A stretch of 64,000 nucleotides of DNA from Tetmemena sp. SeJ-2015 (lineage: Eukaryota > Ciliophora > Spirotrichea > Sporadotrichida > Oxytrichidae): positions 1-64,000 of the forward strand of contig JAJKFJ010020688.1 in NCBI GenBank assembly GCA_027382625.1, written 5' to 3'. The stretch's first letter is position 1; the number at the start of each line of letters is the position of its first letter. The translations under genes and the position numbers were made by a program. The notes beneath the pieces were generated by a model. It had not been told where the DNA came from. It worked only from the letters and a program-made list of their open reading frames with translations, and searched no databases. This document shows positions 1 to 11,899 of this stretch, in pieces.

Positions 1-269
1 TTGAGTTATAGATATTGTGAAAGTGAGAATGGAGGAATTATCCTATAATAGGTGAAAAAATAATTAACCTTAAATGCAAAAAGTTTTTGTGTGTTTAATA
101 ATATTTTTCCTTTTAAAATGTATTTACAAAGCAAATTTTATGAATGATAGACATTAATTTTGCCCATTTTTGTAAAAATTTTACAAACTGAAACTGCAAG
201 ACAATTTCAAAAAATTTGAGCTGACAAGATAATATAGACAATTATTTAAAAAATTTTAAAATAAAGAGA

Positions 270-1120
270 ATATGATATTTCTAAGTTCTAGAATGGATTT
301 GAGATCGTAAGAGAAGCCTTCTACTCTTTTCAGAAAGAATGATTTCTTAATTTAAGCATCATAGAAATTTTCTTCAAAGGAGGAATGCTGTCTTTACTCT
401 AAGTTTTCTTCACTGCTCCATTCTCTATTTCTTTTTTAAAAGACATACCAAAAAAATACTAAGTCTTGTTTCTTTTTTGTAAGAGTCTGAAACCAAAATC
501 GAGACCTAATTCAACTTTTAATTCTACAATTGGCTCTCTCAAGTTTGCCAACATAGAATTGAGAAAGCCAGGCTGATTCCCCAATTTCGTGCTTTAATTT
601 TGCTTGCATCTTTTATCTTTAACCATAATATTTATCTCCAGCAGCTTACTTTATCATTTCTAAGTTAAAAAACATAATTAAAATTATGGATTAAGATATC
701 ATCCGGAAATAATTATTTGAGTGATGATCTCTCTTAATGCATACTTTAGTGACACCAGAATAGTCAGTTTCTCCTGAGTCTTCTCTGAAAATGAGAGAAG
801 TATTCTCACTGTGATTTCAGCTTTAAGGACTCTCATCTTAGTTTACATGCTAGTCATTAAAGTAGATCAAAAAATGAGCAATTTTAATTCTGCAGATCGG
901 TAGCTACATATTTTCGTAGTGAATAGGGCAAAATGCGTCTGAGGGTATCTCGATAGCTGAAATGATAGGTGGTTTTTGCCTATAAATGTGTTAATCATTA
1001 TAATTTAAAATTACCATAGTTTGACAAGCCCCACGAAGAGCGATAAATCCACTTTGGAAGGGATAGTAAAGTAGAGCAGCATTATTATTAGAACTTCATA
1101 GCACTCTATTTTCCCTCTTT
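270..1120 (-). pseudogene. Minus-strand repeat gene, copy A (fragment)
   Basis: Read on the minus strand with TAA/TAG as Gln, this shows peptides shared with copies B and C. Examples are QKPPIISAIEIP near 960, GVTKVCIKRDHHSNNYF near 740, and NQPGFLNSMLANLREPIVEL near 545. Differences between copies are often third-base or conservative, so the segment was under protein selection. I find no continuous frame. The pieces are joined by frame changes and TGA codons, either from unexcised IESs or from decay. I do not recognise the family. Call it a germline gene copy or pseudogene of unknown function. Confidence 0.55.
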
Positions 1121-1970
1121 AAACTTAAGTTTTTTTTAGATCCACCTCTGTACTTAGATAAGAATATAGACTCTGTTGCATTATCTTGAAATAAAGGCAA
1201 AATCAATTATTTAGTACAGACTAAAGAATTAAAAACGTTAAGTTAAAACTAAGTGAAAGTTTATTTTCAAATGGTTATTCAAAGAAATTAAAGGGTAATC
1301 GAACTATCTAATAAATTTAATTAAAATGGGTTAATGGGGATGACAGTTGAAATATCTGAATTTTTTATTTTAATCACATATTCTAAAGCTCATGTTCTTC
1401 TAAGAATTTGATATTCTTGCAAATTTTATTAAAACCCCCCCACCCTTCATTATAAGAATCACAAGTTCAAATAATGGAATGATAAGAAAGATTAAGATAA
1501 AGGGATTTTATCTTGATGATAAGTTGTCCATTAGAGATTATATTTTGGAAAGGAAATTTTTGTTTTATAATTTGTTAAAGAAAAATATTCACGAGGGGAA
1601 GATTCCGCAACTTAAATAACATTAAAATTGCAAAGTGCCTATAATTATTTCAATAATTAATTTAATAAATTAAATTCTAAACTATAATGGATTGAGAGAG
1701 CACTAATGCTTTTAGTGTCACACAAATAGTCTCAATGTATTTACTTTTTTATTCAAGAGCATTCAATATGATTATTTGTTTATCAATTTATTCTCTTTTA
1801 AATTCAAATACCTGATATAATGCATTTTTAGTCAAATTTAAAGATTTTATTTTTAAAACTATAAGGGATAAAATTATTTTTTAAAATCATCCTGAAAATC
1901 GACATTATGAAAAAATTTTCGCATTAAAAACGTCTAATTTGGATAGAAGTTATCTGAAATAAAATTATCA

Positions 1971-2223
1971 ACATTTCTTCTAGCCATTCAAAAGCAAATA
2001 GAAGAATATAATAAGAGGAAGTTAAGAAGGAACTTGCAACTTTAGGAAAGAGATTAAACTCCCATAAGCAAACTTCCTTCAATATGAGATTAACTAATCG
2101 TTTAGATTAAGAGGAGGATAATGCACCAACTTAAGAAAATGCAGGAGAAAGACTACAGAGTAAGATTTCTATTGTGAAGAGCTGGAAAATTAAGAAGAGG
2201 CCAGAGAAGTTCAGGCAAGAATA
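1971..2223 (+). pseudogene. Truncated 5' part of the tail-anchored repeat gene, copy A
   Basis: This is homologous to 20866-21112 in copy C, where the reading frame starts with Met. It shares AIQKQ and EEY near the start and a Lys/Glu-rich coil after it. Relative to copy C it carries at least one indel, so the frame is broken. It stops at the sequence that is the intron 5' splice region in copy C. From there a TBE-like left end takes over, so the rest of the gene is missing here. Confidence 0.6.
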
Positions 2224-3683
2224 AAAACTCCAAAGCCCCATAATATGATAAGAAAGTAAGAATAAGTTTTGCGTTATTAACTACTTTATTAATACTTATA
2301 AGCATGAAAAATTTTAACCTTAAACAGGGAATCTAAAGTCTTCTATGATGGTGACCTTGACGTCTGTCTCATAATCTCTGAATTTTATAACTATAAGAGC
2401 TTCCTCTACATCTGATAACTAAGAGTTAGATTTCATAGGTTGCTTGATTATTATAGAAAATGATAATATTTAATAATTTGAATGGAAAAATATAACTCTA
2501 AGACTAGCAAATGCCTACATCCACATTCATTAGCATTGATGTGATGAAGGAAACATAGAGAATTAATCTCTTGTCTTACTTTGAGTAATGTTGCATTTCA
2601 TCGAGAGCGCGTATAAACTTCATCTGCGATAGAGAAAGAGGAGCTATCAAGCAAGCATGTACTCTTTTGAAACTGTGTATTTACTCTATGAAGGTCACTT
2701 AACTTTACACTCTCTAAGTAGAAATGATGACTAGATGCTTGAAATGTTGAGTTATGAGGAGTGCAAATGCATTTTCCAATTTAAAGCATGACTTACTTGA
2801 GTGTTCGATGTGCGATAGAAGCTCAGATAAACGCTCTCTCGAATGATGCTACTTGCACACATTTTGTATACCGGAAAAGTAGAGAGGAGAGGCTTACACT
2901 GAAAAGTGTCATAGTGATTTTCCCTCCACCTTACTTAGGTTTGCACTTGTTTGTACTTTTAAACCCCCAAAACCTCAATTACCCAATGTGAGAGATAGAG
3001 TTAAGGGATGAGAAATGTTCAGATTTTATCACACAGGTAAAGGCTTAATTGAGTCGTCAGACCTGACGACTATATCCAAGCCAGATTTGAAAAATAGCGA
3101 GCTAAATTTGATGAAATCAGTCAGCCCCACCCCCCCCTTTATTCCTCTCTTGCTATCTCTTCTTTCAAGCTCTTGGCCATCACAAATTACTGCTAATTTC
3201 TTAATTTCTATTAACAGGACCTGACAAGATTCCATCCTGATATCAAGAAATTGATGAATGCTGAATGAGAACCAGCATCTTTCCATTAGAAAAAGTGATT
3301 GTTATTTTTGGCGAAATTCCTCTTATATCATTTAATTATGTAATTTAACATGCTTGAATCAAATGGGGATGTGAGAAAACAGAGAGGGACTTCTTCTCTA
3401 GAGTTTGACACCTTCAGTTTTGTAGTTCTGGAGGATAGAGAAAATGCAGGGTCCAATAAACTTAATTTAAGACTTCTCTTTTCTAATCCACACCATCTCT
3501 CCTCTCCATCAGGACCGCTCCTTTCTCAAGAGCATGAAGAGTATTCCTCTACTTGCAGATGATCATAGTCATTCCTTCTTAGCTTGTCTACTCATCAAGA
3601 CAGCATGCGCAACATCTTTCTCACAAGTCTCCGACTCCAGCTTCATTAACATGGCCTTACTGATCTCGCCATACTTGAAGAAT
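2224..3683. mobile_element. TBE-like element, left end, truncated by the next element
   Basis: The first ~120 bp match the left end at 3684 (CCCATAA-ATGATAAGAA, then a TTATTAATACTTAT-type stretch, then a ~120-bp similar arm). Telomere-like C4 tracts are decayed here (ACTCCAAAGCCCC). Around 2800-2880 the plus strand reads a Cys-rich stretch (ECSMCD, HTFCI). That would fit a zinc-finger protein such as the 57-kDa TBE product, but no complete frame exists. The element is interrupted at 3683 by a second copy. Confidence 0.55.
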
Positions 3684-6600
3684 TAAAAACCCCAAAACCC
3701 CATAAAATGATAAGAAAATGAATATAAGTTGTGTATGATTAATTTCTTTTATTAATACTTATCTTCATGCTAAATTTTAACCCCTTAAAACGGGCCCAAT
3801 CTAAAGCCTTTTTAGGAAGGTGACCTTAAACCTGTCTCATATTCTCTGAATTTTAATACCTTTAAAGTGCTTCCTCAAACTCAGAAAACTGGGGTGTTAG
3901 GTTTCTTTGGTTGCTTGATTATTACTCTCTAACTTTTTAAAAGGGTTTCTGAAACCTTGTCTATCTTACAATGTTTTGTTGCGAATTATATTGCATCATC
4001 TTCACTTTCACACTGTAGAAATTCCTCTGGTTTCATATCGTTCCCAAGTATGATTGCAACTAAAAGACCAAAGGGGTCCCACTGCACGAAAACCTTTGGG
4101 CCCAAGTCGGGTCTTTTTTATGAAGAAGAAGCCTGAGTTCCTTGCACCGATGCTTCCCCCAATTTGTTTTCTCTTTTTACAACTTGTTGAAGTCTTTGAC
4201 ATTTTGCTCTATGGTTCAAATTTTTATCATGTTTGTTTTCTGGTTTGAAAAATCTCAAAATCCCAACTCATGCAACCCCATCCTCCTCAAACGAGGCCCA
4301 GTGGATACCTTTTAATTAAAAAAATTGTTGGGGCCTCGTGCTGAAAAATTTCTTTTAAATTGTGTTTCCCCCCATTTGGGAAAGGCGAATGGCGATGTAA
4401 TCATAAATCGATAAAAACACCAGAAAAGATAAAAAGGTTGCTAAAATTTTTTGTCCCTCGTTTTCTCAACACTGCCCAGTTCGTTGCAAAATTCAAACCT
4501 CTCTCTTCCCTTTTTTCAAGGTTTTCCTTTTAAAGGGAAGATTTTGGGTAAGCATAACTCTTCTTGTAAAATGGGTGCCTCTTCCTTCGCATCAAAAAGG
4601 GTGGGGGAAAATTTTGAACACATTTTTTTCCAAAGGAACAACTTTTTAAGCTTTTGGAGTCTTGCTTTGACTAGCTAAAATTTACTGACACCTTACACTA
4701 AGGCTTCTGATAATAAACTCAATTTTCCCCTCTTTTCTCCCTTTGCTTCCTTTTTAAAGTTGAACCTTGTCAAGGTTTGGGTTTTTTGCCCTTTAGCTGG
4801 CCCCCATTTTTTTAAAGTTTCTTTACCCTCAATTCGAACTCGCATGTGCTTTTTCCCTCCAGGGTTTTTCTTGGGGAAAAAGCAAAAAGTGGGGAAAAGG
4901 GGTTCAAAATTAGAAGGAATAGACCCACTTTTGATGCTTCAAAATAGATCTTGGGTTTGTTAAAATGGGGATTTCCTTGATGTGCCGCTTGAGGCTTGAG
5001 GATATTCGAATGTCGTTGACATTACTCGCGTTCAAAAAGTTTTTTTCTCCTCATTGATCTCTGGAGCAGCAAAAAAGAGGAGAAACCCAGGTGCGAAATT
5101 TTAAAACGCCCCCCAAACTTTCAACTTTTGGTTTGAAATTTTAAAGAACAAGATCTCTTGCTCGAGCTCAATTTAAGAGGCTCTTCCTTGCACTTATTTC
5201 CACAGAAATTTTGGTTTGGGGTTTGTTTGTTCCGGGAAAAAACATTGTTTAGTTTGTTTTGCTAAGGTTGTATTTTTTTCTTAGCAAATTTTGGTTAATT
5301 TTTTAAAAATTAAAATTTTTAAATTATGAGACCCCGGGCCACTTATTTATTTGTATTTCCCTGTTGCCAAAAGGTTTGCAAAAGACTCCCCGAAAAACCG
5401 TCAGAGTGCAAAAGAGGGTAAATTTAAATTGATTTTCCCTTTCTTCTTTTTTATTTAATTAAAAGATAGCCCATATTTATCTCTTTTTCTGCTTGTTTTT
5501 TGCTAACAAATTTAAAAGTTAAAATGCAGTTAGTAGTGCTACTAATTTTTCGTTGGAAAACCATTTTTTATAATGCCCGCCCGTCACAAAAACCCTTAAA
5601 AATAGCTGCTAATAATTTAATTGCAATGCAATTGAACGGCTACTAATTAAGTTGCAGAAAATTTTAGATTGTTTACAAATTTAAAAGTTGCAAGCAGTTT
5701 TTAATTTAGCATTAATTTAATGGAAACCCCCAAATTAAAAAAATTAAAAAAAAAAAGGGGAAAGCCCATCTTAACAACTTGCCCCTGATTCGCTTATTTT
5801 CTCAAGCTCTTTTCTATTTAGCTTTAGATCAAGATAAAATAATAAAAACTTTTGGAATTTCAAAAGAACACGAGTACTCGAGAAAAGATGGTGGAAAATT
5901 TTGAATGAAATTGTTTAAGAGTGGAAGCGAAAAGAGTTGAGCCCCGGGTTTCCGAAGCAAGGAAGAACTCTCAGGTACCTCACTTAGCAAGGTAAAAAAG
6001 CCCCCAAGGCTTGGAGAAACAAAATCTTAGTTTGGTTTTTTCCTTCCGACAAACAGGGAAAGGAAAAAAAGATCTCGTTTTCCCCAAAACAAATTTTTGC
6101 TGATGAGAAAAAAAGCTCTCCCAAAAAAAATCGATGTCAACCCTGATGGAGAAAACCCCAAAATATCCTGAATCTCAGTCACTAATATTTTTTTTACGAT
6201 CGATGGGGGATCCCGGGGGTTTCCCCTATTCCTTCCCAACAAAAGGGAAAAAACTCCCAAAAAGTTGCCAAAAACGAAAGGGTTTTTTTTCTTTGGGGGG
6301 GCCTTTCTACGTACGTGGGGAAATAACCCCCAAAAAGATCATTTTGGGGAAAAATGCAAAAAAAAAGATTCTAATTTGAAAAACGACCCCAAAAAAGCAA
6401 AGGGAAAAAAGTTATCAGCGAAGAATGGTTTGAGCAGCTTCAGAAGTATCCCTACTTCTCTGTAAGTTTTTAGGGGGTTTTAAATTTGTAGAGAAAACCC
6501 CCCCGGGGACTGGCATCTACTTAATGAAGGAGAGAGCAAAAAGGTTTTTTCAGAGCACGGAAGAAAAATACAAGCATCGGGTGGCCCCGCCCATCACTAT

Positions 6601-7919
6601 ACAAACTTAGGGACGACGAGAAGCACATAGATGCGGGAAACAGGGGTTTGAAGATGAGGAAACTAGGTCCTTGGCCCAACAGAAGAGAGAAAGGGAAACC
6701 CCCTTAAAAACCCTTCTTTCCCCGATAAGCAAAAGTGACTTAAGTTCCAAAATTAAAAATACTTTTCCTAAATTTCACTCTACCTTATCTCGCACTAATT
6801 TGTCTTCTCTTCTTCCACTCTTTTAAACTACCCCTATTAAATACTCCGTATCGATAGCTTGATCATTCCCTCAAGTGATAGAGCAGCAGCTTTTTGGGGG
6901 CCCTTAACTAAGTTCCCCGTAAAAATCAAAAGCCCCTTGAACTCTTTGGGGAGTATGGAAATTTTAAAAAAAGGAGTGATGTTCAAAACCCCCCCTATGC
7001 CCTTTTTTCGCTTCCTTTTTCTTTTGTTCTGAGGTTGTCAAGAGTAGAAAGATCTCACCGTTGTGATCTTCTCTCTGAGCTTTTTTTAAAAAACTCAACA
7101 TACTGCTTCGCTTGTTAGAGCGGGTGAAGGAAAATAAGCTTTTTAAGCTTCAAGGGCCCGAGTCTTCGCTGATTCCTGCAAAAAACGGGACTTGTAGTTA
7201 TATTTAAATTTCTAAATCATAAACTTCTATGTTATCGTGATTCTTGTAAACCCAACCCCCTTTATGAAGGTGTTGTGTGTTAAAAACAGCTTCGTCAGCA
7301 CATACAAACTTTTACGCTATCCTCTCACACCTAGCAGCTAGTCCCTAAATATATTTCAGATTATTATAATTTAAAAAGGCTTAGTGAAAATTCCCATAAC
7401 GCGCTTCCCCTCGATTCACAAATTTTTTACCCTTAGCCATTTTAAAGTAGATGGGTTTTCTACAGTCTTTTTCGGAGAGATCTTGAGATAAAGGGAAAAT
7501 ACTATGGAAGATCTTCGCGCGCTACTCCAAAATGAAGTGCGCTTTGTGGCGAAGGTTTGAGGACAATCAATAATTGATGTTGGCCCCATCTTTAAACTTA
7601 AAAAGTGCGATGAAAGGGAAAAGCTGCAACTCCTAACTTTCTCATCTGCAAAAAATTTTAAATGCGAGAGTATAGTGCGCGCTTGCACTCTCAACATTTT
7701 TGCGATGGAAAATTGGGGTTTAGAACTGGCTATTCTACTGATAAGGGTGACTACATCCATACCTTTAAAAGTCAAAATGAAATGAGATAGGATGGATCAT
7801 GTAGTTATTTTTGAGTAAATTTTGCGTTTGACTCGCTGAAATTTTAAGTATTAATAAAGAAATTAATTATACACAACTTATTTTCACTTTCTTATCATAT
7901 TATGGGTTTTGTTGTTTTG
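3684..7919. mobile_element. TBE-like (telomere-bearing element) transposon, ~4.2 kb
   Basis: The left end reads AAAAACCCCAAAACCCC and then a ~75-bp arm. The reverse complement of 7840-7919 gives the same arm (AAAACCCATAATATGATAAG... to a TTATTAATAC stretch) with a slightly decayed CAAAACAACAAAACCC end. Length, inverted arms and C4A4 ends match the established description of Oxytricha TBE1 (about 4.1 kb, 78-bp inverted repeats ending in telomere-type repeats). TBEs normally encode a 42-kDa transposase plus 22- and 57-kDa proteins. Here the interior is full of homopolymer runs and no frame survives. A short coding-like piece (EEWFEQLQKYPYFS) is readable near 6425-6465 on the plus strand. Decayed copy or poorly resolved multi-copy repeat. 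Confidence 0.7.
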
Positions 7920-8742
7920 ACTCTCCATCAATTTATTTTTACTTAATCGCCTTTTTAGATAAAAGAGGCTGAAAAGGGTAAGAAATAACATTCAAATCAC
8001 CCTACCGAAGCCATTCTGATTTTTATAATCTATTAATTGGTACTATACCTTTTAATTTAATAATTTATTGTGACGAAAACTCTAATATTTTAATTAAGAA
8101 GTAAGTAAATTGCTCATACTTCATAAAAGTTTAAATCTTGCAATATTTAATTTTAATCTTCCTAATGGGTGTATTTATTTCTTTTTTGCTTATTTATTTT
8201 TTCCTTCTAAGATGTTATAAGATATTTAGAAATTATTATTTCATTTAGAAATCAAAAATGATAAAATAAATACCCGATGTAAAGAATCATAAAAAATCTT
8301 ATGAAAGGGATCATGCTTGAAATTCATCAGACTTTAAGTTAAAGTTATGTAGATAAAAGGATTTTTAATATTTTGTATATAACTTAAAATTATTGAAAAT
8401 TTTAGAAATTTTACTTTAAATAATATATCTTATTCTAATAATTATATGCAGTTCTGTGGCAAGCTTCTAAAATCTAAATATTGATTTTTTTAAGTTTCCG
8501 TTTTAACTCTAAGGTAAAAAAGGACTGAAGAAGAAACTCTAAAATTAAATAAAATGATTATCATTATTATTTAGTTAGCATTTGAGTGAAGAGAAGGAGG
8601 AACATAAGAGAAGAAGAAAAATAAAACCAAAGCAATAAATAATCTAAAATTCTTCGATCAAGGAAAATCCGTATTAAATTAAGAGTCAGTTAAAAGTGAA
8701 TTATTTTTACTAAATGACCTAATCATGTTAAAACCTTTTTAT
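7920..8742. other. AT-rich DNA, no gene recognised
   Basis: I see no frame with coding character and no homology to the other copies that I can trace by eye. Confidence 0.4.
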
Positions 8743-9053
8743 CCGCTCAGCCCCATTTTTAAAATAGCCTTCAGTTTTATTTCTGTAGGGACGAAATAGG
8801 ACTAACTTGTAGTCTTCTATGCTAAAACTTTGTTCTGTAGGTGCTCCTTGTTAGACAAGTACTGTTAAAACTATTTAAAGTTAATTTTAATTATTTAATA
8901 ATTCTTGCAATTATGGGGATCTTTCTCAACAAACATGCCAATTATAGATGGATTAGAAGCTTCTTCTCTAAATTTCAATAAAGGACTTTAAGTAAGTGGC
9001 TTTTTCAGTCAAACCTAGATTTCTACTCAGTGATTGTAAATCGGAGCTGAACG
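8743..9053. mobile_element. ~310-bp element with inverted ends, first copy
   Basis: The left end CCGCTCAGCCCCATTTTT and the reverse complement of the right end CGTTCAGCTCCGATTTAC form imperfect terminal inverted repeats. The same ends and interior landmarks recur at 11582-11899. The interior near 8930 reads NMPIIDGLEA, a worn counterpart of the receiver-like motif in the second copy. Confidence 0.55.
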
Positions 9054-9839
9054 AACATAATCTTTTATTTAAGTGTATGTATCTCTTAAAGACTTTCCTT
9101 AATCATAGATTTCAAGAGCAAATTTTCTTTGCTGATGGTTTTATCATTATAATTTATTGACTGATTCTTTAAATCTGTCTCACTAAAAGGTCTCTTAAGT
9201 CCTATACTCTATTTTTAAAGCTTCTAGATTGGTCTATGGTACTATTAAGTATGAGCTAAACTCAACACTAAAAATCACTATTATTGCAAAATAATAAAGG
9301 TTTACTTACTTAAGTCTGCTATCGTAGTATCTTTAGAGTCTTTAGAGCAATAATTTCTTCAGTTCCACTTGTTGATTTGTCTCCAATATTAGATCAATGA
9401 AATTATAATTTATAAAGAACTGTTAACACAATTTAGAAATTAAAAGTATTTGGAATTATGTAAATCACTAATAATGTAATCGTATTTAACCTTATTAACT
9501 TTCTTTTTTCCCTGTCTTTTCAACGTTATTTGTTTTAATGATATAAAATTTAAAATTTAAAATCTATTTATATTGATAAAATGAAGTAAGGAGTATATGA
9601 GATCCATTTATATTTCTATATAAGATAAATATGCTTTGAAAACAAATAAAAAAGAAAGATTAAAAATATATCTAAATGAGCGATCCTGCTATAAAAATTC
9701 TAGAGAGAAGGTTTATAAGTCAAAATAAATTATAAACATTAGGTCACTTCACATTTTATTAAAAGAAAGATGCAATAAATGTGATAATCTTTTAATACAG
9801 CTAAGAATTTAATAAAAAAAGAGAATTAAAATATATATT
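9054..9839. other. AT-rich DNA, no gene recognised
   Basis: Nothing with coding character was found. Border between unassigned DNA and copy B. Confidence 0.35.
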
Positions 9840-10720
9840 AAATTAAAATGGAATAAATCAGTGACAGTTAAAGTGTGTCCAATTTAAATAATTATTAGAC
9901 CATTCGATTCAGCATCAATCTCTACGAAGTTTTTATCCTTGCAACTTTTGTGTGGGAACGCTCAGTACAGAGTTATAAGCGACACAAGTTTTGATGAAGA
10001 TGAATATGAAGAAGAATGTGTACATCATATCTCTTGATTGAGAGGTGCTACTGAGATGATTAAAGAAGAAACTCATATTATTTTTAATGAGCTATCGAAC
10101 AAGCTCCAAATCAAGGGGTGAATCTGTGATTTCAACTGACACGAAGTTGCAACTCTCCATTAATTATTTTAACCAATCTCCGATTTTAATTAAATTCCTA
10201 CTATATTAGAAAATTAAATTATATATTATTGTCATATATATGTTTCATAATCATTTAAAATAATTTACTATTCTCTTCTATGAATTTCAATAGATCAGAA
10301 TTTCTAAAATACAGTTTGCTAGTAAAAATATGGGAACTCGCACATTGAGATGCCTTATTCTTTGTTTGAAACTTTAATTTACAGATGCCAAAGCTTATAG
10401 AGCAAGTTTCTCCTTCTAGGCATTAAATTTTATATTAAATTAAAAACAATACAGTCAATATAGAAATTCGTTTTCTTATTAAGATTTATTTTAAGAGAGA
10501 TTCCCAAAAATACCTAAAAAGAAGGGAAAATTGTAATAGGGTTAATTTGAATTAAATGCATTTATTGTCTACAAATTTCGACAAATTTTGTGTTTGATCT
10601 TCCCACTTTTGGACATATAATATACTAAGAAACTCCAAATCTTAAATCCAACCACAATCCATCTGCTCAAGCGACTATGTCGAAATTTGCTCATCCACAT
10701 CGTAATTAGGTAACACAGAA
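9840..10720 (-). pseudogene. Distal blocks of the minus-strand repeat gene, copy B
   Basis: Three blocks have homologues in copy C. They are 10560-10720 (reads DVDEQISTQSLEQMDCGW), 10290-10430 (SKLYFRNSDL) and 9840-10200 (starts MESCNFVSVEITD, continues VRQLIKN). Copy C has DVDEQIPTQSVEPLDCGW, LNKLYFRDSYL and MESCNFLSDEAPD in turn. Conservation is at protein level with many silent changes. One-base indels break the frame in both copies. The second and third blocks are in the opposite order in copy C. Family unknown. Confidence 0.5.
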
Positions 10721-10798
10721 AGAAAATATATTTTTAAACAAAATGTGATTTTTTCTTTTTTATGCATTAATTCAGTAAATTTCCTTCAATGAAATATA

Positions 10799-11519
10799 AG
10801 GAAGATACGAATGGATGATAGAGGTAAGAACACTTAAAAGAAGAGCGAAAAGGGCTTCTTCATACTTTTACTTTACTACAGGCTCGGCAGAGAACAAGTT
10901 TGCGACTTTTAGGTCTAGCTTAAAAAAGTGAATAGAAATGCTTGAAATTCTTAATAAATTATTAGTAGATATGGTCGTTGACCTTTTTCTGTCTCACACT
11001 CTTCTTAATACAATTGATCTCAGCATGCTTAGCACACTCTCTTCCCACTCCTCATCCATCCTCCACTCTCACTCCTACTGCTCCTTCCTCACCCATCGCT
11101 CCCTCTTTTACCCTTCACTTCCGAACCCTTCGCTTTCAACCCTTCTCTGTTTTTTTAATTAAAACAGGTGGGGCCTTTAAAAAAAGAGTAAAGTAAAAGG
11201 GGGTAAAGGAGAGAGGGAGCGATGGGTGAGGAAGGAGCAGTAGGAGTGAGAGTGGAGGATGGATGAGGAGTGGGAAGAGAGTGTGCTAAGCATGCTGAGA
11301 TCAATTATATTAAGAAGAGTGAGAGACAGAAAAAGGTCAACGACCATATCTACTAATAATTTATTAAGAATTTCAAGCATTTCTATTCACTTTTTTAAGC
11401 TAGACCTAACAGTCGCAAACTTGTTCTCTGTCGAGCCTGTAGTGAATAAAAGTATGTAGAAGCCCTTTTCGCTCTTCACTTAAGTGTTTTTACCCTCGAT
11501 CATCCATTCGTATCTTCCT
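10799..11519. repeat. 721-bp palindrome (two ~308-bp arms, ~105-bp centre)
   Basis: The left arm 10799-11106 is an almost perfect reverse complement of 11212-11519, with scattered substitutions only. The spacer is 11107-11211. The flanks (ATATAAG before, TATAATTAT after) and the absence of anything like it at the matching place in copy C (near 17.6 kb) mark it as an insertion. The arms contain mirrored open frames (MLEILNKLLVD) of no evident function. It is a foldback-type element or the product of an inverted duplication. Confidence 0.85.
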
Positions 11520-11581
11520 ATAATTATAAGTCTGGGCAAATATTATTTTGATATAAAATCACTTTAAAGGATAGTATTATC

Positions 11582-11899
11582 CGTTCAGCCCCAATTTTTT
11601 CAAAACTTTTCAGTCTCCTTCTTTAAGGCCTGGACGAAGGAGGACGAAGCACTTGCCATCTGGGTTAAAACTTTGTAGAGATAGCGCTCCTTGTCGGCCG
11701 AGTATAGCTAGAAAAATGTCAAAAAAGGTAATTTTACTTTATTAAATCCCACTATTGTAGGGATATTTATTGATTTGAACATGCCAATTATGGATGGGTT
11801 TGAAGCACTTCTTTAAAGTTCAGTAAAAAGACTAAAAACAGTGGCTTCTTACTGGACAAGCTTGCTTCCTAGCCAGTAGTGAAAAATCGGGGCTGAACG
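11582..11899. mobile_element. 318-bp element with 18-bp inverted ends, receiver-like interior
   Basis: The ends CGTTCAGCCCCAATTTTT and, reversed, CGTTCAGCCCCGATTTTT are near-perfect terminal inverted repeats. Around 11763-11815 the plus strand reads FIDLNMPIMDGFEALL, which fits the phospho-acceptor segment of response-regulator receiver domains (D-x-x-M-P-x-M-D-G). Only this segment of a receiver is visible. The flanks are AT-rich with a possible TA duplication. Not present at the equivalent position of copy C. Confidence 0.6.

Larger units (their letters stand above)
1..2223. repeat. Copy A of a triplicated germline locus
   Basis: This segment is alignable by eye with 12.05-15.0 kb (copy B) and 18.6-21.1 kb (copy C). 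Long near-identical stretches include 290-1130 against 19170-20000 and 1660-1760 against 20555-20650. It contains a minus-strand coding fragment and the start of a plus-strand gene. The homology stops at about 2223, where TBE-like DNA begins inside what is an intron in copy C. The left end of the copy lies outside the window. Confidence 0.85.

Noticed and set aside
3029..3286. 85-codon minus frame
   Set aside because: Overlaps other open frames in the TBE-like DNA with no conserved motif.
7416..7775. 119-codon minus frame inside the TBE-like element as a gene
   Set aside because: No transposase or other motif, low-quality homopolymer context, and other frames are equally open.
10938..11459. 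Open frames in the palindrome arms as genes
   Set aside because: They mirror each other because the arms are inverted copies, and they have simple, biased composition.
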